35,760 nt of DNA from Ardenticatenaceae bacterium (GTDB taxonomy: Bacteria > Chloroflexota > Anaerolineae > Ardenticatenales > Ardenticatenaceae): positions 1-35,760 of the forward strand of contig JALSKA010000002.1 of NCBI GenBank assembly GCA_026989095.1. The letters run 5' to 3'. Below are positions 22,982-32,438 of this stretch, piece after piece. The notes beneath the pieces are model-generated. The model ran no database searches. It saw only the letters and a program-made list of their open reading frames with translations, and had not been told where the DNA came from. Both the position numbers and the translations under genes were made by a program. Positions within the stretch are counted from its first letter, which is position 1; every line of letters starts with the position of its first letter.

Positions 22982-23269
22982 TCAGACGCCCTCGAAGAAG
23001 GAGATCGTGTCCCCGGGCGCCAGGGTGACAATGGCCTTCTTCCGGGGGGAGGTCTTGGAGACCTGGCGCCCCCAACGCCGCGTCTTGCCGGGGAGGCGCA
23101 CGATGCGCACTTTGGTCACCGTGACGCCAAAGGCGGTCTCCACTGCCTCCTTCACCTGCCGCTTGTTGGCGCGCGGGTCGATCTCGAAGGTGTACTGGTT
23201 CAATTCTTCTTGCTGCCGCATCGTCTTCTCGGTGATGATGGGCCGCTTGAGCACTTCGTACACGTGCAT
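22982..23269 (-). CDS. rplW: 50S ribosomal protein L23
   Basis: The 95-residue product matches uL23, the exit-tunnel docking site for trigger factor and SRP: VLKRPIITEKTMRQQEELNQ, YTFEIDPRANKRQVKEAVE, and the basic loop GKTRRWGRQVSKTSPRKKA. It lies 22 bases after rplD. Length and start are normal. Confidence 0.96.
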   Translation of the reverse strand: MHVYEVLKRPIITEKTMRQQEELNQYTFEIDPRANKRQVKEAVETAFGVTVTKVRIVRLPGKTRRWGRQVSKTSPRKKAIVTLAPGDTISFFEGV

Positions 23270-23291
23270 GGCGATTATCCTCCGTCTCGGT

Positions 23292-23918
23292 TCATCCCCA
23301 CAGGGCCTCGATCTGGCGCAGCGCGTCCAGCGGCATGAGAATGTACTCGTGGCCCAGCAGGTCCCGCACGTTCAGGTAGCGCCAGTGGAGGGTGCGCACG
23401 TCCGGCAGGTTGCGGGCCGAGCGTTTGACGTTGTCGTCCCCGTCCACGCCCGTGAGCACGACGACGCTGTGGCCGGCCAAGCCGAGCCGCTCCAGCAGGG
23501 CTGCCATCTCGCGGGTCTGGGGGCGATCCAGCTCCAAGCGGTCCACGATGACGATGCGCTTTCCCTGTGCCTTGGCGGCCAGCGCCGAGCGGATGGCCAG
23601 GCGGCGCATCTTCTTGGGCATCTTTTGGGTGTAGTCACGGGGCTTGGGACCGAAGACGACGCCGCCGCCAACCCAGTGAGGGGCACGGCGGGACCCCTGG
23701 CGCGCCCGGCCGGTGCCCTTCTGGCGCCAGACCTTGCGGCCGGTGCGGGCCACCTCCGCCCGCGTTTTGGTGCTGTGGGTGCCCAGCCGCTTGTTGGCGA
23801 GCTGGCGCACCAGGGCCTGGTGCATGACCGGGATGTTGGGCTCGATCTCGAAGATGGTGGGCGCCAGCTCCACTTCGTCCACCTGTTCGCCTTGCATGTT
23901 GTAGACGGCGACCTTCAT
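23292..23918 (-). CDS. rplD: 50S ribosomal protein L4
   Basis: The 208-residue product matches uL4: the long tunnel-lining loop contains [20 protein letters not shown] and [20 protein letters not shown], and the globular part has [19 protein letters not shown]. In E. coli L4 also represses its own operon through a leader; no such leader is recognised here. Its start overlaps the rplC stop by 4 bases. Confidence 0.96.
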   Translation of the reverse strand: MKVAVYNMQGEQVDEVELAPTIFEIEPNIPVMHQALVRQLANKRLGTHSTKTRAEVARTGRKVWRQKGTGRARQGSRRAPHWVGGGVVFGPKPRDYTQKMPKKMRRLAIRSALAAKAQGKRIVIVDRLELDRPQTREMAALLERLGLAGHSVVVLTGVDGDDNVKRSARNLPDVRTLHWRYLNVRDLLGHEYILMPLDALRQIEALWG

Positions 23919-24577
23919 TTGGCCCTCCTCTCAGCCTGCCGACGTTCGCGGACTTTGACGGCCTCACGGATGATGAGCAGTCCGTTGCGGGCGCCGGGCA
24001 CGGCCCCCTTGACGGCCAGCAGGTTGCGCTCCGGGTCCACCAGCACGACTTTGAGGTTCTGGATGGTGACCCGCCGGGTGCCCATGCGGCCGGCCATCCG
24101 CTGTCCCTTGAAGACCCGGCCGGGATCGGTGCCGGCGCTGATGGCGCCCGGCGCGCGCTCGCGGTCACTTTGGCCGTGGGTCTTGGGCTGGCGCCGGAAG
24201 CCGTGGCGCTTGATGGTGCCGGCGAAGCCACGCCCCTTGCTGTAGCCGGTGACATCGACCAAGTCTCCCTTCTCGAAGATGGAGACGTCAATGCGCTGGC
24301 CAACCTCAAACTCCTCGCCGTCGTCGAGCGGGAATTCCCGCAGATAACGCAAGGGGGGCACGCCGGCCTTCTCCAAGTGTCCGAGCTCCGGCTTGTTGAG
24401 GCGCTTCTTGGCGACCTCCTCGAAGCCGAGTTGGACGGCGCGGTACCCGTCTCGCTCCTCAGTGCGGACTTGGGTCACGTAGCACGGGCCGGCTTGGATC
24501 ACCGTGACGGGCACGACCTCGCCGTTGTCGTCGAAAATTTGGGTCATGCCGATCTTCTTGCCGAGAATGCCTTTCAT
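23915..24577 (-). CDS. rplC: 50S ribosomal protein L3
   Basis: The 220-residue product matches uL3: [37 protein letters not shown], and the motif [20 protein letters not shown] with the Gln that is methylated in E. coli L3. I chose the ATG at 24577, which follows GAGAGG; the frame runs seven codons further upstream without homology. The C-terminus ends in a basic helix ([17 protein letters not shown]). The 116-base gap to rpsJ holds a strong hairpin. Confidence 0.96.
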   Translation of the reverse strand: MKGILGKKIGMTQIFDDNGEVVPVTVIQAGPCYVTQVRTEERDGYRAVQLGFEEVAKKRLNKPELGHLEKAGVPPLRYLREFPLDDGEEFEVGQRIDVSIFEKGDLVDVTGYSKGRGFAGTIKRHGFRRQPKTHGQSDRERAPGAISAGTDPGRVFKGQRMAGRMGTRRVTIQNLKVVLVDPERNLLAVKGAVPGARNGLLIIREAVKVRERRQAERRAK

Positions 24578-24663
24578 CGTATCCTCTCCCGCGCCCATTG
24601 GGCCACGCTCCCCGCACGGCGGACGGCGGCGGGGCAGGCCTCTTCCGGGTACGCCGTTGGCAC

Positions 24664-24694
24664 AACGTTGCCTGCCAATGGGGCAGGCGACGTT
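24664..24694 (-). other. Strong hairpin at the rpsJ stop codon
   Basis: On the minus strand AACGT, one mismatch, GCCTGCC, a 5-base loop, GGCAGGC, one mismatch and ACGTT form a 12-pair stem directly abutting the rpsJ stop codon. No T run follows, so it is not a classic terminator. It could be an attenuator, a processing site or a binding site for a ribosomal protein that lowers expression of rplC onward relative to tuf and rpsJ. The role is inference. Confidence 0.5.
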
Positions 24695-25002
24695 CAGATC
24701 TTGATCTCGATGTGGACGCCTGCCGGCAAGTTCAACTTCATGAGGCTGTCGATGGTCCGGCTGTCGGGGTTGAGCACGTCGATGAGCCGCTTGTGGGTGC
24801 GGATCTCGAAGTGCTCCTGGGAATTCTTGTCAATGAAGGGCGAGCGAATGACCGTGAAGCGCTCGATGCGCGTCGGCAGGGGCACGGGGCCAACGACGCG
24901 CGCTCCCGTGCGCTCGGCCGTCTCCACGATCAGCCGGGCCGATTGGTCCAGCAGGCGATGGTCATACGCTTTGAGACGGATACGAATTCTCTGGTGTGCC
25001 AT
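24694..25002 (-). CDS. rpsJ: 30S ribosomal protein S10
   Basis: The 102-residue product matches uS10: [40 protein letters not shown], then [19 protein letters not shown] and the end [12 protein letters not shown]10 is both a head protein of the small subunit and NusE, a transcription antitermination factor. It lies 81 bases after tuf. Confidence 0.97.
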   Translation of the reverse strand: MAHQRIRIRLKAYDHRLLDQSARLIVETAERTGARVVGPVPLPTRIERFTVIRSPFIDKNSQEHFEIRTHKRLIDVLNPDSRTIDSLMKLNLPAGVHIEIKI

Positions 25003-25030
25003 CGAAACCTCTCACACTTCAATTCGTGAC

Positions 25031-25057
25031 GCCGCCCCGCCCAGAGGACGGGACGGC
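25031..25057 (-). other. Hairpin between tuf and rpsJ
   Basis: Nine paired bases (GCCGTCCCG with CGGGGCGGC, one G-T pair) close a 9-base loop, 27 bases after the tuf stop. No T run follows it. It may set the 3' end of a shorter tuf message by stabilising a processed transcript, which is inference. Confidence 0.4.
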
Positions 25058-25083
25058 ACAGTTTGGCCACCGACGATGCGCGC

Positions 25084-26283
<1,200 letters not shown>

Positions 26284-26394
26284 CGGTGCTCCTTGCCTCC
26301 TCTCATTTACCTTCCGCGAGGGGCCCGTCCGCTGCGCTACGGCTTCAACGAACGAACCAAGACCGCCACTGGACGTGTTCCAAACACGCGAAAA

Positions 26395-26467
26395 AGCCGA
26401 CGGTCGGACTCGAACCGACAACCGTCCGCTTACAAGGCGGATGCTCTGCCAATTGAGCTACGTCGGC
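26395..26467 (-). tRNA. tRNA-Thr (anticodon TGT)
   Basis: The minus strand reads a complete cloverleaf: acceptor GCCGACG paired with CGTCGGC, D arm GCTC/GAGC, anticodon stem TCCGC/GCGGA with loop CTTGTAA, and T arm GTCGG/CCGAC with loop TTCGAGT. The anticodon TGT reads ACA threonine codons. No CCA is encoded; the base after the acceptor stem is T and is followed by more T. It lies about 111 bases before tuf and starts about 10 bases after the nearer of two promoters, so it is probably cut out of a tRNA-tuf transcript. Confidence 0.95.
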
Positions 26468-26477
26468 TTGCGAGCAA

Positions 26478-26506
26478 AGTATATCGCGAATCCAGATGGC
26501 TGTCAA
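26478..26506 (-). promoter_or_regulatory. Promoter P1 for tRNA-Thr-tuf-S10 operon
   Basis: On the minus strand TTGACA (26506-26501), a 17-base spacer and TATACT (26483-26478) form a near-perfect sigma70-type promoter. The predicted start near 26471 is just before the tRNA 5' end at 26467. Confidence 0.85.
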
Positions 26507-26523
26507 ACGCTTGCCAACGGTGT

Positions 26524-26552
26524 AGTATAACTGCCCCTCGTTTCCCTGTCAA
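26524..26552 (-). promoter_or_regulatory. Promoter P2, tandem upstream copy
   Basis: A second TTGACA (26552-26547) and TATACT (26529-26524) with the same 17-base spacing lies exactly 46 bases upstream of P1, just after the HAD gene. The boxes are identical to P1 but the spacers differ, so it is not a simple duplication of the whole element. Confidence 0.8.
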
Positions 26553-26578
26553 AGGCCAGCGGGCTGACCCTCCCCCCT

Positions 26579-27319
26579 TTATCCTGAAAGGAGGGAAGGG
26601 GCGTGGGGGCCGTGCAACCATCTCTCCAGTTCCACCACCCGCCTGACCCGTTCCACGTCCCCGTAATCGGGAAACACATCCCCTGGGTCCACGAGCACGG
26701 CGTGCATGTCGCTGGCCTTGGCACCGGCCACGTCGGTAAACGGGTTGTCGCCCACGTGAACGGCCTGTTGTGGGGAGACGCCGGCCGCCTGCAACATGTG
26801 GCGAAAAGGGGCCGGGTCGGGTTTCATGAGGCCAAGGGTATCACGGGTGACGATGAGGTCGAAGAGGTGGGCGATTCCGAGCTCCTGGCAGAATGCGACC
26901 ACCGTCTCGGGGCGATTGGTGAGCAGGGCGACGGTATATCCTCGGCTGCGCAACTGCTCCAGCCAAGGCACAAGATCGGGCTCTACCCACGAGCGGGCTT
27001 CCAACGTCAGTGCCCGTTCCGTCACGGCCCTCAGGGCCCGCCTGCGACTGGGGGGCAGGATGCCCATAGCGGCCATGAGCTGATCGTTGAAGAGCGTGAA
27101 GAACTCCTCGGGAGTACTCTCCTCCTGGCGCGCTCCCCGGGTGTACTCCAGGCCGAAGAAGGTGTAGAGAAAGCGCACGGCCACTTGACGCTGTCGCGTG
27201 CTCAGGGGCACTCCACTCTCCTCGGCGATGATGTCGAGCAGGCGGAAGAAGAAGTCACTGTGATAGATGGTGCCATCGAAGTCGAGGGAAATCAACTTGA
27301 TTGTGTGCTCTGAGGTCAT
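26579..27319 (-). CDS. HAD-superfamily hydrolase (phosphoglycolate-phosphatase-like)
   Basis: The 246-residue protein has the four HAD motifs: DFDGT at residues 13-17 (nucleophile and acid Asp), LLTNR (motif II), the Lys in LMKPDP (motif III), and VGDNPFTDVAGAKA (motif IV). A helical cap lies between motifs I and II, giving the layout of phosphatases that act on small phosphorylated metabolites. The substrate cannot be read from the sequence. A weak inverted repeat (CCCTCC... with AAAGGGGGG) straddles the stop codon. It is transcribed away from rpsT, with about 140 bases between them. Confidence 0.88.
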   Translation of the reverse strand: MTSEHTIKLISLDFDGTIYHSDFFFRLLDIIAEESGVPLSTRQRQVAVRFLYTFFGLEYTRGARQEESTPEEFFTLFNDQLMAAMGILPPSRRRALRAVTERALTLEARSWVEPDLVPWLEQLRSRGYTVALLTNRPETVVAFCQELGIAHLFDLIVTRDTLGLMKPDPAPFRHMLQAAGVSPQQAVHVGDNPFTDVAGAKASDMHAVLVDPGDVFPDYGDVERVRRVVELERWLHGPHAPSLLSG

Positions 27320-27364
27320 GGGGTGTGCTCATCCTCCGAGTCTATCCCAAACGAGGGGCGTTGG

Positions 27365-27394
27365 TTGGACAAAACAGGCCATTTCCGGTATAGT
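27365..27394 (+). promoter_or_regulatory. Promoter for rpsT
   Basis: TTGGAC (27365-27370), an 18-base spacer and TATAGT (27389-27394) give a plausible sigma70-type promoter in the gap between the HAD gene and rpsT. The transcript would start near 27401, leaving a leader of about 60 bases. Confidence 0.6.
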
Positions 27395-27461
27395 ATCCCT
27401 CTCGGGATGGAAGGCAATCCCCGCCCAAAAGACCGAACGAAGTGCAGAGGAGGGATAGCTC

Positions 27462-27749
27462 GTGCCCAACACAAAGTCGGCGAAGAAGCGCCTGCGTCAG
27501 AGTGAAAAGCGCCGCCTGCGCAACCGACATTACAAGGGGCAAATGCGCTCCTCGATCAAACAGGCACGAAAGGCCATCGAGGCCGGCGATTGGGAGACAG
27601 CCGAGGAGATGCTCCGGCGGGCGTACAAGGCCATCGACAAGGCCGCCAGCAAGGGAGTCATCCACAAGAACAACGCCGCCCGCAAGAAAGCCCGCCTGAT
27701 GGCGTTCTACAACCGGGCCCGCGCTCAGCTCCAGGCCGGATCGTCCTGA
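27462..27749 (+). CDS. rpsT: 30S ribosomal protein S20
   Basis: The 95-residue product matches bS20: [20 protein letters not shown] at the start, [20 protein letters not shown] and [20 protein letters not shown]. The start is GTG at 27462 with GGAGGG about nine bases before it. A weak start is notable because E. coli rpsT also uses a weak start (TTG) that takes part in feedback control. It stands alone with its own promoter and terminator. Confidence 0.96.
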   Translation: MPNTKSAKKRLRQSEKRRLRNRHYKGQMRSSIKQARKAIEAGDWETAEEMLRRAYKAIDKAASKGVIHKNNAARKKARLMAFYNRARAQLQAGSS

Positions 27750-27812
27750 GCTCCGGCAGTCCGGGCTGCCGGCACGGCACCGCCAGAGGGGGGACCTCAG
27801 GCCACACGTGGA

Positions 27813-27842
27813 GGCCGCGCGACACCGTCACGCGGCCTTTTG
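27813..27842 (+). terminator. Intrinsic terminator after rpsT
   Basis: GGCCGCG (27813-27819) and CGCGGCC (27831-27837) form a 7-base stem, extendable inward by GAC/GTC, followed by TTTTGGTGTTT. It lies 63 bases after the rpsT stop and only a few bases from the 3' end of the convergent PAS gene, so it may act in both directions. Confidence 0.75.
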
Positions 27843-27846
27843 GTGT

Positions 27847-28440
27847 TTAGTCAACTTCGTCCTCCTCGGCGGCGGCCTGGCGCATTGCCTGAAGAAGCTC
27901 GGACATCTTGATGGCGTTCTCCTCGACTTTGCGCATCAGGCTTAGGTAGGGGGCGTCAGGTGGCGCCTGTTGGACTATCAGATTGCTGTATCCCAGAATG
28001 ATCGTCAGGGGTTGGGTGAGCTTGTGGACGACAGCTCGCGTTATCTCCCGGCGGATGCGCTGCTCGTCCTGCGGCCGGAGGAAGAGCCAATCCACCCACC
28101 CTTCCGGGTGGCTCACCACCGTGGCACTGGTGCTCACGCGCTCGCCTGTGCGTGTCCTGAGCGCAATGGGCCCGTCTGTCACCGGCTTCTCCGCGGCCTC
28201 TAGGAGCATCTCGCGCAGGGTTGACGGCTCCTCGGCAAGGGCCTCGGCTTGGGCGCCGCAGAGGGCCTCGTGGCTGGGATAGCCGAGCAACTCGACCAAG
28301 GCATCGTTGGCGAAGATGATACACCCTTGAGGAGTCGTCTGCATGGCGGGAACCGGGAGAGAAGCGAGGAGCCGCCGAAGGGGAGAGGGTACGTCACGCG
28401 CACGTTGGGCGTCCGAGTCCTTGTCGTCGCTGTAGCTCAC
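27847..28440 (-). CDS. PAS protein with HisKA-like helix but no ATPase domain
   Basis: The 197-residue protein has a PAS domain at about 22-122 (MQTTPQGCIIFANDALVELL) and then a histidine-kinase dimerisation segment with H139 in AVVHKLTQPLTIILGYSNLI. Only about 45 residues follow, so the whole catalytic ATPase domain is missing, and the protein ends in an acidic tail. It is not a frameshift remnant that I can see: the next bases hold no N, G1 or G2 box. The start is GTG at 28440 after GGAGGAGAAGCC. It lies 64 bases after the TPR gene and is probably co-transcribed. It may be a phospho-accepting or dimerising partner of another kinase. Confidence 0.72.
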   Translation of the reverse strand: MSYSDDKDSDAQRARDVPSPLRRLLASLPVPAMQTTPQGCIIFANDALVELLGYPSHEALCGAQAEALAEEPSTLREMLLEAAEKPVTDGPIALRTRTGERVSTSATVVSHPEGWVDWLFLRPQDEQRIRREITRAVVHKLTQPLTIILGYSNLIVQQAPPDAPYLSLMRKVEENAIKMSELLQAMRQAAAEEDEVD

Positions 28441-28504
28441 GGCTTCTCCTCCCTCTTTTGCTGCCCGGCCTCGGCGGCCCCGTGCGTTGCGAAGTGGCCG
28501 TCGT

Positions 28505-30004
28505 TCACTCGTGGGCCTGCTGTTGCCAGTCGATCACGTGGCAGGCCGCGCTCAGCGAGGCCAACGATTCGTCGTGGGCCACTGAGAGGACCGGGCTCAC
28601 GGGCAATCCCTCAGGGCCGACAATGTAGACTTGGTACGTCGTCGCGATGGCGTTGATGGGGATGTCATAGTTGCCGGGGGGATCACTCTTGCTCGTTGCC
28701 ACGAACTTGTTGCCCCACTCGTCCACGGCCACAATGGTCACGCCGGCCACCGGCGCCTGTTCCCCGTTGACCACTATTCCCTTGATGTAGTGGCCCACAC
28801 AGGCGCCTCCGGCGCCGGGCTCGGCCTGCACCTCCTGCCGGAGGGGGACAAAGGCGTAGTCGGAGGTCCCTTCGGGGGTGGCCGTGGGGCCGGGGACGGG
28901 TTGATTTCCTGTGCCCCCTTGGTTGTCGGAGGCAGACGGGGGTGCGATGAGGTCGGCCTGCTGTTGACACTTCGCCTCGGCCACTTGGGCTCGTTCGGCC
29001 ACGTCCTTCCGCTCTTGAACTGACAGGGACGCCCGGTACTGCTCGGCCGCGTCGCACCAGATGCGGCGGTCGAAGAATTCGTCGCCGGCGCGCCGGAGGG
29101 CCTCGGCCAGGCGAGCGGTCACGTCGTAGTAGGAGGCGTCAATGAGGTAGGCGCGCCGAAAGCTGTCGGCCGCCAGGAGCCAGTCGCCGCGTTCCCACGC
29201 CTCCGCGCCCTGGCGATACGCGCTCGCCAGCCGGCGTTTCCGCAGCACGGTGTCGTCCTCCGGCGCCAAGGCCAGCGCGCGGTCAAAGTGGCGCACGGCG
29301 GCCTCGAAGTCACCTTGGCCCTCGGCAGCCTCGCCGGCCTGCACGTGGGCTTGGAAGAGCAATGTGCTCACCTCTTCGGCGCGAAACGACGGGAACGCTT
29401 CCTGCACCTGTTCGAATGCCTCGGCCGCCTCGGCAAATCGGCCGGCATTGTACGCCTCGACGGCCTTGGCCCATGCCTCCTCAGGTGTGGCGGGGACAGA
29501 CAGGGCCTGTGCCGGCCGGGCCGCGGCGGCCTCGGCCACTTCCAGCGCCTTGCGGGCCGCCTCCAGGTCGGGCTCGAGCCGCAGCGCCTCTTGGAACGAG
29601 GCGGCGGCCAGCTCGTAACGCCCTTCCCGGTAGTACCGCTGGCCCTGTTCGTACAGCAAGATGGCTTGCTTCGTGGCCGTCACAGCCCGGTCGTTCAGCC
29701 CCTGATAGACGGCCAGTGCGCCCAACACGATGAAGAGAAGGGCCAGCGCCGCGGCCACACCGAGGAAAAGGCGAATCCAGAAGCGCACCGAGAGGGCTGA
29801 GGGGTCATCGGCAAGGTCGGCCGACGCCGTGGACGTGGAGGTGGTGGAGGTGGATGGCGCCTGGCTTGCGTCCCGGTCTGGGCCTTCCTGGTGGATGGGC
29901 GTACCACACCACGGGCACGTGGCCCGCTTCCGGCGCACCCAGGCGCCACAGTTGGCGCAGAGGTGGATGGCCTCTCGTTGTGTCACCGGGTGGGAAATGC
30001 TCAC
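28505..30004 (-). CDS. Zinc-ribbon, single-span TPR protein
   Basis: The 499-residue protein has a four-cysteine zinc ribbon at residues 16-33 (C16, C19, C30, C33), a Ser/Thr-rich stretch, one membrane helix at about 73-99, and a TPR-like helical repeat region at about 110-345 (for example YYREGRYELAAASFQEALRL and GRFAEAAEAFEQVQEAFPS). After a Pro/Thr linker (about 355-385) a C-terminal beta domain of about 105 residues (KGIVVNGEQAPVAGVTIVAV) resembles carboxypeptidase-regulatory or Cna-B-like folds. The zinc ribbon is therefore cytoplasmic and the TPR and beta domains outside. It is the upstream partner of the PAS gene. No precise function is assignable; a scaffold role is likely. Confidence 0.75.
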   Translation of the reverse strand: MSISHPVTQREAIHLCANCGAWVRRKRATCPWCGTPIHQEGPDRDASQAPSTSTTSTSTASADLADDPSALSVRFWIRLFLGVAAALALLFIVLGALAVYQGLNDRAVTATKQAILLYEQGQRYYREGRYELAAASFQEALRLEPDLEAARKALEVAEAAAARPAQALSVPATPEEAWAKAVEAYNAGRFAEAAEAFEQVQEAFPSFRAEEVSTLLFQAHVQAGEAAEGQGDFEAAVRHFDRALALAPEDDTVLRKRRLASAYRQGAEAWERGDWLLAADSFRRAYLIDASYYDVTARLAEALRRAGDEFFDRRIWCDAAEQYRASLSVQERKDVAERAQVAEAKCQQQADLIAPPSASDNQGGTGNQPVPGPTATPEGTSDYAFVPLRQEVQAEPGAGGACVGHYIKGIVVNGEQAPVAGVTIVAVDEWGNKFVATSKSDPPGNYDIPINAIATTYQVYIVGPEGLPVSPVLSVAHDESLASLSAACHVIDWQQQAHE

Positions 30005-30066
30005 TTGGCTTGCTCCACACGCCCGGCCGCCGTGTGGGGGCGGCCACGGGCACAGACTGCGCGAGC

Positions 30067-30096
30067 ATTATACTCTCACTTGGAGGCCGTGTCTAA
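30067..30096 (-). promoter_or_regulatory. Promoter for the zinc-ribbon TPR gene
   Basis: On the minus strand a perfect TATAAT (30072-30067) is preceded, after 18 bases, by TTAGAC (30096-30091). The predicted start lies about 55 bases before the GTG/ATG region of the TPR gene. The rest of the 260-base gap up to 30264 holds a 9-base inverted repeat described in the findings and no gene. Confidence 0.6.
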
Positions 30097-30264
30097 TGCC
30101 GCCCTGACAGGCTTGTGCAACGCTCCAAGCTCGGAACACGGGGAAGGGCAGGGCCGTGCCCCTCAAGGTGCCGAACGCGCCTGCCACCCCAGCGCGGACC
30201 ACGGGCAGCACAACGGGAAACCTTGAGGAGAATTGGCGAGGCCCAGCACCTGAAACCGGCCGGT

Positions 30265-30981
30265 CTACCGGAGGAGCACGAGGCGGCGGAACCGTTCGGC
30301 GTATTGATATGGTGTGCCCTCCGCCGCCAACCGAGCTCGTTCTCGGATGTACGTGGCCAACTCCTGGGGATGGCCGATTTGGCTCCGGTGGCAGAGAAGC
30401 GCTTCGATCTTACGGTCGATGGTCGCCGTGATGTCCACCGCGAAGTTGGGCTCATTGGTCCCCACCAGGAAGATGTCCCGGACGTGGTGAGGGCGAAGCC
30501 CTTCTCGCTCGTGCTCCGGGAAGTTCAGCCTGTCCCGCGCCAGGGGGAAGATGGCGTCCAAGGCCGTGTCGCCCACGGCCCGGTGGTCCGGGTGGTTGAT
30601 CCGCGCGTGGCCGAAGAAGCGGGCTGTGGGGTCGAAAGTGACCACAAGATCGGGGCGCAGCTCGCGAATTTGGCGCACCAAGTCGCGCCGCAATTGGGGC
30701 GTGTTGTAGACCTCGCCGTCGGTATAGCCGAGGAAGCGCACTTCTGAGACGCCCAGCACCCGCGCTGCTGCGCGCTGCTCCTCCTCGCGCAGGCGGGCCA
30801 ACCCCTCGGGAGTCATCTCGGGATCATCACTTCCCTTGCTGCCGTCGGTGACGATGACGTAGATCACCTCTGTGCCGGCCTGTGTCCAGCGCGCGATGGT
30901 GCCGCCGGAGCTGAACTCCGTGTCGTCCGGGTGGGCGACAATGAAGAGCACTCGTTTGGGAACGGGAAAGTCGGTCTGCAT
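30265..30981 (-). CDS. PIG-L/LmbE-family zinc deacetylase
   Basis: The 238-residue protein has the LmbE metal motif AHPDD at residues 16-20 (H17, D20) with TEFSSGGT after it, and the second motif HxxH as NHPDHRAVG at 129-137 (H130, H133). Family members remove acetyl groups from N-acetylglucosaminyl substrates, for example in mycothiol or bacillithiol (MshB/BshB) synthesis, or from antibiotics and other sugars; which applies here is unclear. No thiol-synthesis partner lies nearby. It lies 49 bases downstream of serS on the same strand and may be co-transcribed. Confidence 0.88.
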   Translation of the reverse strand: MQTDFPVPKRVLFIVAHPDDTEFSSGGTIARWTQAGTEVIYVIVTDGSKGSDDPEMTPEGLARLREEEQRAAARVLGVSEVRFLGYTDGEVYNTPQLRRDLVRQIRELRPDLVVTFDPTARFFGHARINHPDHRAVGDTALDAIFPLARDRLNFPEHEREGLRPHHVRDIFLVGTNEPNFAVDITATIDRKIEALLCHRSQIGHPQELATYIRERARLAAEGTPYQYAERFRRLVLLR

Positions 30982-31030
30982 GGCCGTTTCACCTCGTCGG
31001 CAGGATAAGGGTGGAGGGGGGCTGTGCCCT

Positions 31031-32335
31031 TCAGGGCACGCGGTGGCCGTAGAGCGCGTTTTCCCTGGTGATGCGCTCGACGCCCTTCATGTAGGGCCGT
31101 AGCACCTCGGGCACCACAATGCTGCCGTCTTCCTGCTGGTAGTTCTCCATGATGGCGATCATGGTGCGCGGAATGGCCAGGCCGGAGCCGTTGAGGGTGT
31201 GGACGTATTCGGGCCGCGCGCCGGGGGCCCGGCGGAAGCGGATGTTTGCCCGCCTGGCCTGGAAGTCCATGAAGTTGGAGCAGGAGGAGACTTCCAACCA
31301 CTCGTCCATGGCCGGGGCGTACAACTCGATGTCGTACTTGACTGCCGCCGTGAAGGAAAGGTCGCCGGTGACCATTTGCACGCGGCGGTAGGGGATCTCC
31401 AGCGCCTCGGCAATCTCCTCGGCGTCCCGGATCAGCCTTTCCAGCTCCTCCATCGAGCTCTCCGGCCTCACGAACTTGACCAACTCCACCTTGTCGAACT
31501 GGTAGAGGCGCTTGATGCCCCGCACATCCCGGCCGGCGCTCACCTTCTCCCGGCGAAAGCAGGGCGTGTAGGCCACGTGGTAGATGGGGAGCACCTCCCC
31601 GTCCAGAATTTCGTCCCGGTAGAGGTTGGTGACGGGCACCTCGGCGGTGGGAATCCACCAGTAATCCTCCTCGATGTCGCGGAAGAGGTTGTCGCCGAAC
31701 TTGGGCAAGTTGCCCGTGCCCACCAAACAGTGGCCGCGCACCATGAACGGGGGGTAGACTTCCAGGTAGCCGTGTTTCTCCACGTGAACGTCCAGCATCC
31801 ACTGGATAAGTGCCCTGTTGAGGAGGGCGCCCAAGCCCTTGAGCACGAAGAACCGGGAGCCGGACAGCTTGACGCCCCGCTCGAAGTCGATGATGCCCAG
31901 CGCTTCGCCCAGCTCCCAGTGGGGCTTTGGCCGAAAGTCGAAGGCGCGCGGCTCGCCCCACGTCTTGACCACGGGGTTCTGGGCCGGGTCCGGGGCGACG
32001 GGCACCGACTCGTGGGGCAAGTTGGGCACGCGCAACATGGCGTCCCGCAGTTGGGCCTCCACCTCGGCCAGCTCCGGCTCCAGCGCCTCGATGCGGGCGT
32101 TGACTCGGCGCACGTGTTCGATGCGCCGTTGGCGCTCCTCCGGGTCGCGGGTGCGGCCGATGGCCTTGGACTCGGCGTTGCGCTCGGCCCGCAGGGCCTC
32201 CAGCTCGGTCAGGAGCTCGCGGCGCCGGCGGTCCAAGGCGAGGATGTGGTCTACGATCTCCGTGGGCTCGAAGAGCCTGGCGAGCTGTTCCTTCACGTAA
32301 TCCGGCCGTTCGCGGATCAGGCGGATGTCGAGCAT
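31031..32335 (-). CDS. serS: Seryl-tRNA synthetase
   Basis: The 434-residue class II synthetase charges tRNA-Ser. It has an N-terminal coiled-coil arm (about 28-105, [20 protein letters not shown]), then class II motif 2 in [20 protein letters not shown], the serine-binding TAE of [15 protein letters not shown], and motif 3 in [20 protein letters not shown] chose the ATG at 32335 after GGAGG at five bases. The frame remains open for thousands of bases upstream on this strand, but that is an antisense shadow of the ABC permease. No T-box fits in the short leader. Confidence 0.96.
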   Translation of the reverse strand: MLDIRLIRERPDYVKEQLARLFEPTEIVDHILALDRRRRELLTELEALRAERNAESKAIGRTRDPEERQRRIEHVRRVNARIEALEPELAEVEAQLRDAMLRVPNLPHESVPVAPDPAQNPVVKTWGEPRAFDFRPKPHWELGEALGIIDFERGVKLSGSRFFVLKGLGALLNRALIQWMLDVHVEKHGYLEVYPPFMVRGHCLVGTGNLPKFGDNLFRDIEEDYWWIPTAEVPVTNLYRDEILDGEVLPIYHVAYTPCFRREKVSAGRDVRGIKRLYQFDKVELVKFVRPESSMEELERLIRDAEEIAEALEIPYRRVQMVTGDLSFTAAVKYDIELYAPAMDEWLEVSSCSNFMDFQARRANIRFRRAPGARPEYVHTLNGSGLAIPRTMIAIMENYQQEDGSIVVPEVLRPYMKGVERITRENALYGHRVP

Positions 32336-32404
32336 AGCTGCCTCCACTTCCGAACTTGGGCCAGGCGGCTGGGCCCGGCCGGGGCTGCGGCTGCTGGGCC
32401 CTCT

Positions 32405-32432
32405 ATTGTACACCACTCCCCCACGGCGTCTA
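32405..32432 (-). promoter_or_regulatory. Probable promoter for serS
   Basis: On the minus strand TAGACG (32432-32427), a 16-base spacer and TACAAT (32410-32405) lie about 70 bases before the serS start. The -35 box is weak. It is back to back with the promoter of the plus-strand operon, separated by 6 bases. Confidence 0.45.
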
Positions 32433-32438
32433 GCCCCG

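Noticed and set aside
26374-26388. CGTGTT/AACACG hairpin after the tRNA as a terminator
   Set aside because: It has only a 6-base stem with a 3-base loop and no T run, and tuf lies directly downstream; a processing role is possible but unsupported.
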